A model generated the notes under the pieces. The model searched no databases, was not told the DNA's origin, and was given only the letters and a program-made list of their open reading frames with translations. This document shows, one piece after another, positions 25,942 to 35,043 of a stretch of DNA of 57,986 nucleotides. The stretch is from Clostridium arbusti SL206 (GTDB lineage Bacteria > Bacillota > Clostridia > Clostridiales > Clostridiaceae). The position numbers were made by a program, and so were the translations under genes. Every line of letters starts with the position of its first letter. Within the stretch, counting starts at the first letter, position 1. Where the stretch lies: the NCBI RefSeq assembly GCF_000246895.1, contig NZ_BAEV01000009.1, positions 1 to 57,986 of the forward strand. Reading direction: 5' to 3'.

Positions 25942-27276
25942 CTAGTTCCTTGTAAAAAACCCTTTTACTATATGTTTTTTTTGTGACATTTTTTCTTCTT
26001 TAACATCCTTTACTTCAATATTTGTATCAATTGATAGTGAAGGAGTCTTAGAATATATAATAATCTGAGTTGGATATATACTTGTATGTCCAACTATTAT
26101 ATAACTTACTCCAATCGCTATAGCAGCATATATTCCAACTTGATTTCCGAAAAGCTCCATGGCAATTATAATCGAAGAAATAGGGACATTTGAGCATGCT
26201 GCTAAAAATGATGCCATACCTATTGCAGAATAAAAAGCTATATTTGAACCTGTGATTTGGGCCCAAGCATTTCCAAAAGATGATCCGATGAAAAGCATAG
26301 GAGTGAGGATTCCGCCACTTCCACCAGAACCTAGTGTCAAAGCAGTTACTAAGGATTTATTTATAAATAAAAATTTACTAAATCCTTCACCTGAAATTAT
26401 TCTATTTATAGTTCCATCTCCTATTCCAAGTGATTCAAAAGAATTAAACATATAAATTATAATTATTATTAAAATACCACCTATAATTCCTCTTAATGGA
26501 GCATATATTTTGATCTTTTTAAATCCTTTTTCAAGATATTTAACTAATTTTATAAATAATATAGCTAAAAATCCAATAGCAATACCAAAAACAAATACTT
26601 CTAAAAATGCAGTTATATGATTATTAGGTATATATTTTATAGTAAAAATTAATGGCTTATTTCCCATATATAATCCAACATAGTAACTTACAAAGGAAGC
26701 TATAAGAGAAGGAAGTAGCGAGATGTAAGAAAGCTTCCCTATGTATAGAACTTCACAAGCAAATATTGCCGCACCAACTGGAGCATTAAATACAGAAACA
26801 AATCCAGCACTTATTCCACATACTACAAGGCGGCGCTTGTCCATAATATTCATTTTTGTTATATTACCTATAAAAGATGAAATAGCACCACCTATTTGAG
26901 TTGCTGGCCCTTCAAGGCCAACTGACCCACCAAAAATTATAGTTATAAATGTAGTTAAGAGTTTTACAGGAACTACAGCTAGCTTCATGTTACCATTATT
27001 TTTATTTACGCTTTCAATAGCTTTTTCTGTACCATGACCTTTTGCATCAGGAGCAAACTTATATATTATAAAACTACTAAAAAAAAGTGCTATTGGAAGA
27101 AATAAATAATAAAATTTAAACTTTGATGTAAAATTAACACCAATTACTATAATTTTTATAAATAGTGTTGTAAAAGATCCTACTAATAATCCTATTAGTA
27201 TAGATAAAAGAGTCCATTTTATTGCACTTGCAATGAAAATTGATTCATCCATGGAAAGTTTTTTTAAAGATTTCAT
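25942..27276 (-). CDS. ClC-family chloride channel or H+/Cl- antiporter
   Basis: 444 residues with about ten to twelve intramembrane helices. The ClC selectivity elements are present: GGSVGLEGPATQIGG (the G-x-EGP motif with the gating Glu), then GGSGGILTPMLFIGSSFG. No C-terminal CBS domains. Bacterial members exchange chloride or fluoride for protons; a fluoride-type CLC(F) is not supported because the EGP region matches the classical form. Good ribosome binding site (AGAGGTGA). It may be co-transcribed with dut. Confidence 0.9.
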   Translation of the reverse strand: MKSLKKLSMDESIFIASAIKWTLLSILIGLLVGSFTTLFIKIIVIGVNFTSKFKFYYLFLPIALFFSSFIIYKFAPDAKGHGTEKAIESVNKNNGNMKLAVVPVKLLTTFITIIFGGSVGLEGPATQIGGAISSFIGNITKMNIMDKRRLVVCGISAGFVSVFNAPVGAAIFACEVLYIGKLSYISLLPSLIASFVSYYVGLYMGNKPLIFTIKYIPNNHITAFLEVFVFGIAIGFLAILFIKLVKYLEKGFKKIKIYAPLRGIIGGILIIIIIYMFNSFESLGIGDGTINRIISGEGFSKFLFINKSLVTALTLGSGGSGGILTPMLFIGSSFGNAWAQITGSNIAFYSAIGMASFLAACSNVPISSIIIAMELFGNQVGIYAAIAIGVSYIIVGHTSIYPTQIIIYSKTPSLSIDTNIEVKDVKEEKMSQKKHIVKGFFTRN

Positions 27277-27491
27277 AAAAAATCACCTCTTAATTCTATC
27301 TTATGTAGCCCTATATATAATTCCAATACAATTGAGCTGTTTACTCCTAACGCTTACAATTGAGTATATTATACCATTATATAATTAATCATGTGGCAAA
27401 AACAGTAGCATGGAAAACAAAGCTTAACATGATGCCTATACCATTAGTTGAAGGTATCACTGGACCTAAACTTAATCTAGTAAATGTAACT

Positions 27492-27531
27492 CACCTCAAA
27501 TTATATGAATATAATATATTAATTCGAGGTG
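27492..27531 (+). promoter_or_regulatory. Possible RBS-sequestering hairpin
   Basis: CACCTC (27492-27497) is complementary to the GAGGTG Shine-Dalgarno (27526-27531) of the next gene, with partly paired AT-rich sequence between them. The stem could hide the ribosome binding site. Confidence 0.35.
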
Positions 27532-27538
27532 AGCTATA

Positions 27539-27775
27539 ATGGCATTGTTTGATTCACTAAGTCCTAAAGAATTTGTTATTTTAGCAAATTTAATTGCATT
27601 TACACTTTCAGAAGGCAAATCAGCAGAGGATAATAATATGCTAGGAACTTTTATAACTGCCATTGGAACTACAATACTTTCAATATCAACTCAACAACAA
27701 AATATTGAGCCTAATAAGGAAGATAAGAAAGATGAACCTGATCAAAGCGATAAACTGTACAATGATCTGCCATAG
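27539..27775 (+). CDS. Small protein, unknown function (DUF6774-like?)
   Basis: 78 residues. The first 60 are amphipathic and hydrophobic (FVILANLIAFTLSEGKSAEDNNMLGTFITAIGTTILSIS), the tail is strongly acidic and charged (EDKKDEPDQSDK). The pattern resembles a small clostridial family of unknown role that I recall as DUF6774; the match was not tested. A strong GAGGTG ribosome binding site lies eight bases upstream, possibly masked by a hairpin. Confidence 0.6.
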   Translation: MALFDSLSPKEFVILANLIAFTLSEGKSAEDNNMLGTFITAIGTTILSISTQQQNIEPNKEDKKDEPDQSDKLYNDLP

Positions 27776-27779
27776 TAAA

Positions 27780-27805
27780 GTCTCAAAATGTATGTATTTT
27801 GAGAC
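27780..27805 (+). terminator. Intrinsic terminator
   Basis: GTCTCAAAAT pairs with ATTTTGAGAC directly after the small gene at 27539-27775. Confidence 0.65.
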
Positions 27806-27865
27806 AGCTCCCTTTTACATATTATTTTCATATATTCATGCTTATATATAAGTAATAGAACAAAT

Positions 27866-28887
27866 TCATTCCATTTTTTCATAGGTTTCAAATTCCTCTG
27901 GTTTATTTTCATTTATTACAAATACCCTTACACCTCTTGCAAAGTCATTTTTTCCATATCCACCATAGCCAGTACAACGCCCATATCCTAAAGTAATACC
28001 CTTAAGATTCCCAACGTAAGCATTTGTATGATCATGACCTACAAATACTCCTTTTACATCTCCCATTTGAAGCAACGCAGAGAATAATCCACTATCAAAT
28101 TTCTGAGGACACTCCTTTTCATTTCTAACTCCTACAAACTTTCCACTTTTCCATACTTTGTTATGCTGATGTAGTGGAATATGAAAAAACATAAGTGACG
28201 GAATCTTCCTTCCAAAATCATTTTTAAGATTGGAAGATACTTTTTTATACCAAGCTATTTGTTGTGGTTTTATATAACCATAACCACCTAGAAAGTAATC
28301 CCCAGAGTCAATCATATAAACATTAAATACAGGACTTTTGTGTTTTGAGTCCTTTATTAAAATGTTATAATCTCCAGCTCTAGTAGTAATAGTTGAAAAA
28401 CTTTGACTAAGATTGTATTTATAAGACATATATATTTTCATCTGACTTTTTCTGCTTATTTTGCAAAATTCACTATCATGATTGCCTAGCAGTACTGCCC
28501 AAGGAATTTTTCTATCTTCCATAGGCTTTGCAATATCAGAAATTGCTTTTTCAACACCATCTCTAAACATGCAATGTTTACCTTCTATATTGTCTCCAGT
28601 TAACACTACAAGATCTGGTTTTTCAGAATCCAAAGTATTCTCCATGAATTTTATAGTTTTTTCATTTTTTGAAGGATGTTCATGTAAATCCGTAAATTGT
28701 ATAATTTTGAATTCACCCTTTTTATTAAAATTTAATTCAATCTTTTGTGAAGCTGCCTTATAGTTCCCATGAAAAATCAGACTAATTATTATAATAAAAA
28801 ATGCTATTCTTTTTAATATACAATTTAGTTTACTATTTTTAAATATTTTTATATTGTACTTTAATTTTTTAAATTTTTAATCCTCAT
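27866..28887 (-). pseudogene. Exported calcineurin-type metallophosphoesterase, frameshifted at its start
   Basis: The enzyme domain is intact: FTDLHEHPS (metal-binding D and H), VVLTGDN, LLGNHDSEF, FFHIPLH and VFVGHDHTN. Upstream the same frame encodes a signal peptide (RIAFFIIIISLIFHG) but has no start codon before a stop. The ATG at 28885-28887, with an AGGTG site before it, is one base out of frame; adding one A to the A6 tract at 28865-28870 would join the two into a ~340-residue secreted phosphoesterase. The last 259 residues can also be read alone from 28645, but that start lacks the first metal ligands. Real frameshift, slippage or base-count error are all possible. Confidence 0.65.
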
Positions 28888-28981
28888 ATCAGTACACCTA
28901 CTGAATATTTATTTTTTTAATGCTTATTTAATTATTTGCTTTCCTATAGGATTCATTATTCAGCATTAAAAATTTTTATTA

Positions 28982-29038
28982 AAGCATATGAAAATAAATA
29001 GACTAGCATACTAACCAGTTATTTATTTCAATGTGCCT
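28982..29038 (+). mobile_element. MITE-like repeat R1, short copy 7
   Basis: 57 bp deletion form: left end CATATGAAAATAAATA fused to GACTAGCATACTAACCAGTT and the right end. Confidence 0.8.
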
Positions 29039-29144
29039 AAATACAATTATTTTATAATTATCTTTTACTTTCTTACTTTTATTATTCTTTTGTTATAGCA
29101 TTTCTATAATAAAAATTAATTTTAAAAAAGTTTAATTCCTATGG

Positions 29145-29187
29145 AAAAGACACCATAAAATTCATAGTTGAATAAATGGTGTCTTTT
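29145..29187. terminator. Intrinsic terminator
   Basis: AAAAGACACCAT pairs perfectly with ATGGTGTCTTTT; free-standing between MITE copies 7 and 8. Confidence 0.65.
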
Positions 29188-29213
29188 AATATTTTTTAAT
29201 TTTAGGCATATGA

Positions 29214-29361
29214 AAATAAATAGTAAGTCAAAGATGCGACGTATATTTTGAAGCCTACAAGGAAATAGGTTCTTCAGATAGTGGGGCTATCTGAGGGTTC
29301 TGTTGACGTGGTAGGATTCAAAATAGACTAGCATACACTAGTTATTTATTTGAATGTGCCT
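29214..29361 (+). mobile_element. MITE-like repeat R1, full copy 8
   Basis: Full-length form with a small deletion in the right part (TACACTAGTT instead of TACTGACTAGTT). It ends 23 bp after the gerAB stop codon. Confidence 0.8.
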
Positions 29362-29384
29362 TAGTCTTCTTAGTCATAAAAAAA

Positions 29385-30476
29385 TCATGCTTTTATTAAC
29401 TTCTTTAAATAATAAACTATTAGAGTCATTACTGGGATTATAACTACAACAGGTAAGGAAATATATGTTAATACAAAATGCCAACCAGTATATATGTGCT
29501 CTGGATAAGTTTTTGCAATTACATCTGAAATGATGATTACTATTATTCCCAATATACTACATATTGCTCCCCACTTTTTAGTCTTAAATACTTGTGAAAT
29601 TCCTAGTGCTGATACATATATAAGTATGGATATTTTAAAGAATCCCCCTAGCATTAAAACCACTACAAATATTATATCCAATCTATTTAGGAAATCCCCA
29701 ATATGCACAAGTCTAAGTGTTTCCAGGAGAGGATAATTGTTTACTCTGGCAAATTTATAGCCTAAAGCCACTATAAATAGCATATTATTTAATGCTAGAA
29801 ATGTTCCTTCTAAAATCGATGTAAAAATTACAGTTTTTTTTAATCGAGTTTTTTCAATTAAAACAGGATAAAGCATGGTCATTGCTATAAATTCACCATA
29901 TGGAAACATAGAAAGTTTCCATCCCTTTAAAACCACATTTATAAAGCCTTGATGTAAAATAGGTAATAAGTTAGCGAATTCAACGCACCCCTTACTAATA
30001 AGTAGCAGCACTATAATGAGAATAGTTGAAGATATAATAATTACAACTCCCATTTGTGCCATACTACCTATATTCTCAATACCTTTATAAACTGCATAGG
30101 TAATAACAAGCATGAAAATTATTTCAATAACATATCTAGGCGCTCTTGTTAGTGAAAATACTTCTATGAGTTCAGTAAAATCTCTCAGATTTCTGCCAGC
30201 ATTATATACAAAATACCCTATGTATGCAATACTTAATATGAATCCAATAAACTTTCCATATACCTTAGGCAAATACTGTACTATAGAATCCTTAGGATAT
30301 TTATTAAAGAGACTTATATAAATCATTTGAATAATTATAGAAACAACCGCATAAAACAATAATGCAATCCAAACATCATTTTTAGTTTCCGGTGTTAGAA
30401 AAAATAACCCGGCACTTCCATAGGGTACTAAAAACATTATTGCTAGAAACTGATATGAAGTTATTTTTTCCTTCAT
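29385..30476 (-). CDS. GerAB-type spore germination permease
   Basis: 363 residues, ten membrane helices, matching the GerAB/ArcD/ProY family of the APC superfamily (start KITSYQFLAIMFLVPYGSAGLFF; ELIEVFSLTRAP; LKGWKLSMFPYGEFIAM). In germinosensors this subunit recognises the germinant while GerAA and GerAC complete the complex. Neither partner gene is next to it: upstream lies a truncated protease gene. So this is an orphan B subunit, which is common in clostridia but may also mean partial loss of a ger operon. Confidence 0.85.
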   Translation of the reverse strand: MKEKITSYQFLAIMFLVPYGSAGLFFLTPETKNDVWIALLFYAVVSIIIQMIYISLFNKYPKDSIVQYLPKVYGKFIGFILSIAYIGYFVYNAGRNLRDFTELIEVFSLTRAPRYVIEIIFMLVITYAVYKGIENIGSMAQMGVVIIISSTILIIVLLLISKGCVEFANLLPILHQGFINVVLKGWKLSMFPYGEFIAMTMLYPVLIEKTRLKKTVIFTSILEGTFLALNNMLFIVALGYKFARVNNYPLLETLRLVHIGDFLNRLDIIFVVVLMLGGFFKISILIYVSALGISQVFKTKKWGAICSILGIIVIIISDVIAKTYPEHIYTGWHFVLTYISLPVVVIIPVMTLIVYYLKKLIKA

Positions 30477-30559
30477 TTTTCCAACCTCTTAAACTTTCAT
30501 TTAATATATGTTAACTTTCAATATATGTTAATTTCTATTTTATTCTTTCACAAAATCTG

Positions 30560-30907
30560 TTATTTTATGAAAAAAATCATATCAATAATCAAACTAAGAT
30601 CAAATCCCTTTGGTAATTTATCCTTTGCAGGCCATTTTGTACTTTGATCAAAAGATATATTTGAAATCACCGATAATGAAACCTGCGACATGTCCTTCTG
30701 TTCTATATTCTTTCCTGAAAAACCGTATGTTGTTTCCCTTTCTGAATTATGTTTTTCTAAAATTTTATCTGTTATTACCCTCGGAAGTTTCTCTGGATTA
30801 ATTCCCAAATAAGGATGATTCAACTGTTGAAATTTATAAAATCCCAAAACACCTACTCCAAAAATAATTACTACCACACTTAAAATCACTACTATCTTTT
30901 TTAACAT
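30560..30907 (-). pseudogene. S8 (subtilisin-like) protease, N-terminal fragment
   Basis: 115 residues: a signal-anchor (KIVVILSVVVIIFGVGVLGFY), then a propeptide-like region with SFDQSTKWPAKDKLPKGFD, which corresponds to the segment just before the catalytic domain in clostridial S8 proteases. The frame then ends within a few codons (LSLIIDMIFFIK), with no catalytic Asp, His or Ser. The family assignment comes from memory of that propeptide pattern and should be tested. Confidence 0.5.
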
Positions 30908-31022
30908 ACTTTATATTCAGCCCCTTTATTAAATTCTATGTTTCTAATTATATAGAGAGAAAATTCATATCTTATATAGTAAAAATAAAGAAAAAATAAA
31001 GTTTTCAAATCCTTTCCAATAA

Positions 31023-31082
31023 TTGCACCCCAGGGGTGTAAAAAATTTCACATATGGAAAAATTTACACCCCTGGGGTAAAA
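31023..31082. promoter_or_regulatory. Paired GGGGTG palindromes upstream of the amidase
   Basis: TTGCACCCCAGGGGTGTAA (31023-31041) and TTTACACCCCTGGGGTAAAA (centre 31073). Centre spacing is 41 bp, exactly as at 11831-11889, and ATGGAAAAATTTACACCCC is identical at both loci. They lie 65-124 bp before the amidase start. Confidence 0.65.
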
Positions 31083-31146
31083 GAAAAGTAGTGTAAACAC
31101 TCCTAGAAATAGCATACATATTCTTAAATTAGCAAGGAGGCAGCAA

Positions 31147-31905
31147 ATGAATATAATAAACAGTAATTTAAAATTCAAATCCTTATCCACCTATGGAAAC
31201 ATCCCTGAAATGGTGGTATTACATCATGCTGATGCAGTGAATTGCAGCATAGAGGACATACATCAATGGCATCTTCAAAACGGTTGGTCCGGATGTGGAT
31301 ATCACTATCTGGTAAAAAAGAATGGAAGCATATATGCAGGAAGACCTGAGGCTGCCATTGGTGCTCACTGCCTTGGTTACAATGAAAAAGCCATAGGAAT
31401 ATGTACAGAAGGCAATTTTAATATTGAAAATATGGGAGAAGTTCAGTACAATGCACTGAAAGAACTCGTCAGTAACCTTCTAAAAAAATACAACATTCAT
31501 AAAGTACGTGCTCACAGAGAACTGTGCTCAACGGATTGCCCTGGTAAAAACTTTCCTTTAGATAGGATAAAGAATGAGTTAAATAATGGAACAAGTTCCT
31601 CTACTAGCACACAAACCAGCAGTAGTAATCGGACAAGCACTTTAACTAGCAGCCAAAATACTAATCCCAAGTTCTCACCTCCATACCCAGGTTACATGAT
31701 GAAAATGAATCCAAGAACTTATAATAGCAATGTTAAACTCTTTCAACAAAAACTCATTAATTTAGGATATAATCTAGGAAACTTTGGTGCTGACGGCTAT
31801 TTTGGAAAATACACTTTTGATGCAGTACTGGCCTTTCAAAGGAACAATGGTCTCTTAGTAGATGGAATTGTTGGTATTAACACTTGGACTAAACTTTTCC
31901 TATAA
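31147..31905 (+). CDS. N-acetylmuramoyl-L-alanine amidase with peptidoglycan-binding domain
   Basis: 252 residues. Residues about 20-140 form an Amidase_2/PGRP domain with zinc ligands in VVLHHAD, RAHRELCSTDCPG. A Ser/Thr/Asn-rich linker (about 143-180) leads to a C-terminal PG_binding_1 domain (NVKLFQQKLINLGY...FGKYTFDAVLAFQ...VDGIVGINTW). It cuts the amide bond between MurNAc and the stem peptide. No signal peptide, as in phage endolysins or cell-lysis-released autolysins. AAGGAGG ribosome binding site. Two palindromic operators lie in its upstream region. Confidence 0.9.
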   Translation: MNIINSNLKFKSLSTYGNIPEMVVLHHADAVNCSIEDIHQWHLQNGWSGCGYHYLVKKNGSIYAGRPEAAIGAHCLGYNEKAIGICTEGNFNIENMGEVQYNALKELVSNLLKKYNIHKVRAHRELCSTDCPGKNFPLDRIKNELNNGTSSSTSTQTSSSNRTSTLTSSQNTNPKFSPPYPGYMMKMNPRTYNSNVKLFQQKLINLGYNLGNFGADGYFGKYTFDAVLAFQRNNGLLVDGIVGINTWTKLFL

Positions 31906-31917
31906 ACAGAGTTCTTT

Positions 31918-31955
31918 GTTTCAGGTGGAGTTTTTTTGTTTTCCACCTCTGAAAC
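31918..31955 (+). terminator. Terminator of the amidase gene
   Basis: GTTTCAGGTGGA pairs with TCCACCTCTGAAAC (one bulge); the loop is a T-run. Confidence 0.6.
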
Positions 31956-31960
31956 TTACT

Positions 31961-32003
31961 AACAGAGTTCTAAGTATCGGTTTGTGATACTTAGAACTCT
32001 TTG
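31961..32003. terminator. Second hairpin, related to the one at 9319
   Basis: GAGTTCTAAGTATC pairs perfectly with GATACTTAGAACTC and is followed by TTTGTCCTTT. It shares ACAGAGTTCTAAGTAT with the hairpin at 9319-9355. Confidence 0.6.
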
Positions 32004-32020
32004 TCCTTTATGGTAAATCC

Positions 32021-32199
32021 TTATCCAAGTACGTAGCAGCCGTTATCTCCCACTTTCATAGAAAAGCAGAGAACCAAAATTTTTAATTTTGTGTGAATCG
32101 CTTTCACAGAGTGCAAGCAGAGAACAAAAATCTTTGATTTTCTGTGAATCGCTTTCACAGAGTGCGATAGGAGTATTATATCTAGTAGTCATCGGATAA
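32021..32199 (+). ncRNA. Structured repeat R4, copy 2, with a 51 nt tandem duplication
   Basis: Closed by TTATCC/GGATAA and sharing GATAGGAGTATTATA and AGTCATCGGATAAA with copy 1. Inside are two adjacent 51 nt units (32064-32114 and 32115-32165), each AAGCAGAGAAC...GTGAATCGCTTTCACAGAGTGC with its own GTGAA/TTCAC hairpin. Copy 1 has one such unit, in the opposite orientation. Class unknown. Confidence 0.45.
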
Positions 32200-32297
32200 A
32201 ATATATTCTATCACTAGACTATAATCCTCAGATTAACCTTTTTAAGCATAATCTCATAATATATGTTGTAGTTAATTAATTTTGGAGGTCAAATTTA

Positions 32298-32822
32298 ATG
32301 GAACATTACTATAGATGTCCTTTTGCTTACAATCAACATTATTATAGTATGTATAGAAATGAAGGGAATATTCAACCTGATCCCTATACTTACCCAGGGA
32401 ATTTTCCAGGGGCACTAAGACTTATTGAAGAAGCAGTAACTGGTGAAAGAGAAGATGAACTTTTTTATGATTATTTAATAAGTGCTGCTCCTACGCAGGA
32501 AGCTAAAAATATAATTGGAGGTATCAGAGACAACGAAATAAAGCATAACAAACTTTTCAGAAAAATTTATACTGATTTAACAGGAAAAGTACTGCCAGTT
32601 AATCAAAATGTAAATTTTGAAAGACCTAGCTCATACTGTGATGGAATTAAAAAAGCACTGCAAGGAGAATTAGCAGCTGTTCAAAGATATAGAAGAATTC
32701 TTTTCGCTCTTCAAAATAGAGTTCATATAAATATGCTTACAGAAATTATAACCGATGAGATTAGACATGCAAACCTTTATAATTTTTTATTTACATTAGG
32801 TAGATGCGCTGAACAATATTAA
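32298..32822 (+). CDS. Ferritin-like di-iron/helical-bundle protein
   Basis: 174 residues. After a Tyr/Pro-rich N-terminus, two repeats of a ferritin-like helix pair are visible: LRLIEEAVTGEREDELFYDYL...IRDNEIKHNKLF and LQGELAAVQRYRRIL...ITDEIRHANLYNF. The E...E..H ligand pattern of ferritin-like proteins is present in both halves, so metal binding is plausible. Similar small proteins occur with spore coats in clostridia; the Tyr-rich start fits a coat-associated role. TTGGAGG ribosome binding site. Single gene followed by a terminator. Confidence 0.7.
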   Translation: MEHYYRCPFAYNQHYYSMYRNEGNIQPDPYTYPGNFPGALRLIEEAVTGEREDELFYDYLISAAPTQEAKNIIGGIRDNEIKHNKLFRKIYTDLTGKVLPVNQNVNFERPSSYCDGIKKALQGELAAVQRYRRILFALQNRVHINMLTEIITDEIRHANLYNFLFTLGRCAEQY

Positions 32823-32835
32823 AATAACAATATAA

Positions 32836-32874
32836 AAATATCCCCTAAATGTTTATAGCACTTAGGGGATATTT
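32836..32874 (+). terminator. Intrinsic terminator
   Basis: AATATCCCCTAA pairs with TTAGGGGATATT, 14 bp after the ferritin-like gene. Confidence 0.8.
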
Positions 32875-32975
32875 CTAGTTACATATAATTTAATTTTGAA
32901 GGTACTATATATATATTGTATAATACTTAATATTATTCCAATTATATTAATAAAATTATATTCTATAATTTATAT

Positions 32976-33899
32976 TCACCTATAGACTTTCTCAACTTCT
33001 TCTGCATATGGAATAGAAGGCTGAGCTCCTTTCCTTTGAATAGTTATAGAAGATACCTGATTCCCAAATTTCACACCTTCTTTAATACTCTCAAAGCTAA
33101 TATCTTTACTATCTATTTTTGACACTAAAGCCCCTAGAAAGCTGTCTCCCGCTGCAGTAGTATCCACTACCTTAACTCTATAGGCTGGTATTATTTCTCC
33201 ATGATTTTCTGTAATTATGGCAGCACCCTTTTCTCCCAATGTAATTATTACAACTTTTACACCTCTTTCAATAAAAAATTGTGCCGCCTTCCTACAACTC
33301 TCTAAATCCTGAACCTTTATTCCTGTTAAGTCATAAGCTTCAGTTTCATTTGGTATTATCATATCTGTATTTTTCATAAGTTGCTCATGAATTTCTTTTG
33401 AAGGTGAAGGGTTTAAAACTGTAAGTTTATTGTATTTTTTTGCTATTATAAAAGCCTCCTTCACCCTCTCTATAGGTACTTCAAGCTGAGAAACTAAAAT
33501 ATCACAATACCCTATTACACTTTCTGCCTTCAATATATCTTTCTTTGAAATTGACATATTTGATCCAGGAACTACTATTATTGAATTATTGCCAGCTTTA
33601 TTTACTGTTATTAATGCCATACCGGTATTTTTATTATCATCTTTAAATATATTTTTTATTTCAATGCCATCTTCTGAAAGTTTTTCTGTTAAAACCTTTC
33701 CATATTCATCCTTTCCCACTTTTCCTATAATATGAACTTCCGCTCCACTTCTCTTAGCTGCAATAGCTTGGTTAGCACCCTTGCCACCAGGAATCTTTTT
33801 CATATCCTCTGATAATATGGTTTCGCCCACCTTAGGCATTGAATTAACCTTTATTACTAAATCCATATTTATACTTCCCAGTACGCAAACCTTATTCAT
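32976..33899 (-). CDS. rbsK: Ribokinase
   Basis: 307 residues from ATG 33897-33899 (GGGGGTGTG site upstream; the longer frame to 33932 would include it). PfkB fold with ribokinase hallmarks: VCVLGSINMDLV, PGGKGANQAIAAKRSGA, NPSPSKE, ITLGEKGA and the catalytic DTTAAGDSFLGAL with the base Asp. It phosphorylates ribose to ribose-5-phosphate. No ribose transporter or rbs regulator is adjacent, so the gene may serve nucleoside salvage. Confidence 0.9.
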   Translation of the reverse strand: MNKVCVLGSINMDLVIKVNSMPKVGETILSEDMKKIPGGKGANQAIAAKRSGAEVHIIGKVGKDEYGKVLTEKLSEDGIEIKNIFKDDNKNTGMALITVNKAGNNSIIVVPGSNMSISKKDILKAESVIGYCDILVSQLEVPIERVKEAFIIAKKYNKLTVLNPSPSKEIHEQLMKNTDMIIPNETEAYDLTGIKVQDLESCRKAAQFFIERGVKVVIITLGEKGAAIITENHGEIIPAYRVKVVDTTAAGDSFLGALVSKIDSKDISFESIKEGVKFGNQVSSITIQRKGAQPSIPYAEEVEKVYR

Positions 33900-34030
33900 T
33901 TTCACACCCCCACTAATAAAACCTTTTATCATCCATATATTTAATTCCTATTCTATTATTTCATAATTACCATTTACTTTTATACAAATTTTCATAATTA
34001 ATAAATCCCTTTATCTTAATCCTAAGCTAA

Positions 34031-34969
34031 TCACTGAGCTGTTTGATAATCATATATCATCTTGGATATATGAGCAATTACTTCATCTGCATTAGTAACC
34101 CCTTTTGTATAAACTGATATTATATAAGGCTTGTCTGTATATATTATACCCACATCATTTACATAATCACTATAATCCCCAATTTTATGTGCCACTATAC
34201 TTTTATCCACATATTTGTCCAGTCTATCATGAAAATCAGTTTTTTTCATTATATCTACTATATGAGAATAATAAGAGTTTTCATCTTTATTTTCATATAA
34301 TTGTCTTAATAGTTTTGTCTCATCCCTAGACGTAATGTAGTTACCAGAATGATCAGTTGCCTGTCCAAGTTTTTTATCCACTGCCTTTCTGAAATTTTCA
34401 TATCCAAGTCTATCTTCAATCATATTAGTAGCTATATTATCGGAATGAATTATTGAATAATCTGACAGGGTAGTTATATCATAAGGCTTTGACAAGTCAG
34501 TACCCTGAAGTACTCCTGCTCCATCTTCGTAATCACTATCCTTATAGGTTAATTGTTCATTTTTGCTAGCTTGTCCATTAGCGAATTGGTCTCCTAAAAC
34601 CATATTTAATTGTACCTTTACCGTACTTCCTGCCAAAAATACTTTATTGGGATTTATATCTATTTGCCCTCCAGAAGTTATATCATAATAACTTAGTCCT
34701 ACACTATCTATATTATTACCAAGATAATTTTTTATGTCACTCTCTAGCTTATCCTTTTTTGCATCTTTAAGCTGTTGTTCTTCAGTTTTACCATTAGTTA
34801 CCTTATTATATAAACCTTTAATTTCTAATTGGCCTTTATGTAATCCTTTACTAATAGAATTATTCTTAATACTTTCAACCTTTCCATGTTTAGCTACGGC
34901 TAAAACCTGACTAGGCAATATAATACATAATATTAGAAGTAAGCCAATACCCAATTTTACAAATTTCAT
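34031..34969 (-). CDS. Class A beta-lactamase-like serine hydrolase
   Basis: 312 residues with a signal peptide (MKFVKLGIGLLLILCIILPS...). The penicilloyl-serine transferase motifs are visible: AGSTVKVQLN (SxxK with the nucleophile, about residue 113), HSDNIATNM (SDN loop) and AHKIGDYSDYVNDVG (KTG-box equivalent KIG). This is the Beta-lactamase2/class A fold; an omega-loop Glu is not obvious, so true penicillinase activity is uncertain. Exported. Ribosome binding site GAGGTAA. Confidence 0.8.
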   Translation of the reverse strand: MKFVKLGIGLLLILCIILPSQVLAVAKHGKVESIKNNSISKGLHKGQLEIKGLYNKVTNGKTEEQQLKDAKKDKLESDIKNYLGNNIDSVGLSYYDITSGGQIDINPNKVFLAGSTVKVQLNMVLGDQFANGQASKNEQLTYKDSDYEDGAGVLQGTDLSKPYDITTLSDYSIIHSDNIATNMIEDRLGYENFRKAVDKKLGQATDHSGNYITSRDETKLLRQLYENKDENSYYSHIVDIMKKTDFHDRLDKYVDKSIVAHKIGDYSDYVNDVGIIYTDKPYIISVYTKGVTNADEVIAHISKMIYDYQTAQ

Positions 34970-35043
34970 GCTATTACCTCCCCATAATACTCTAGTATTA
35001 TATTACTTCTTTTTTGTTACAATTTCATGACAATATTATTAAT

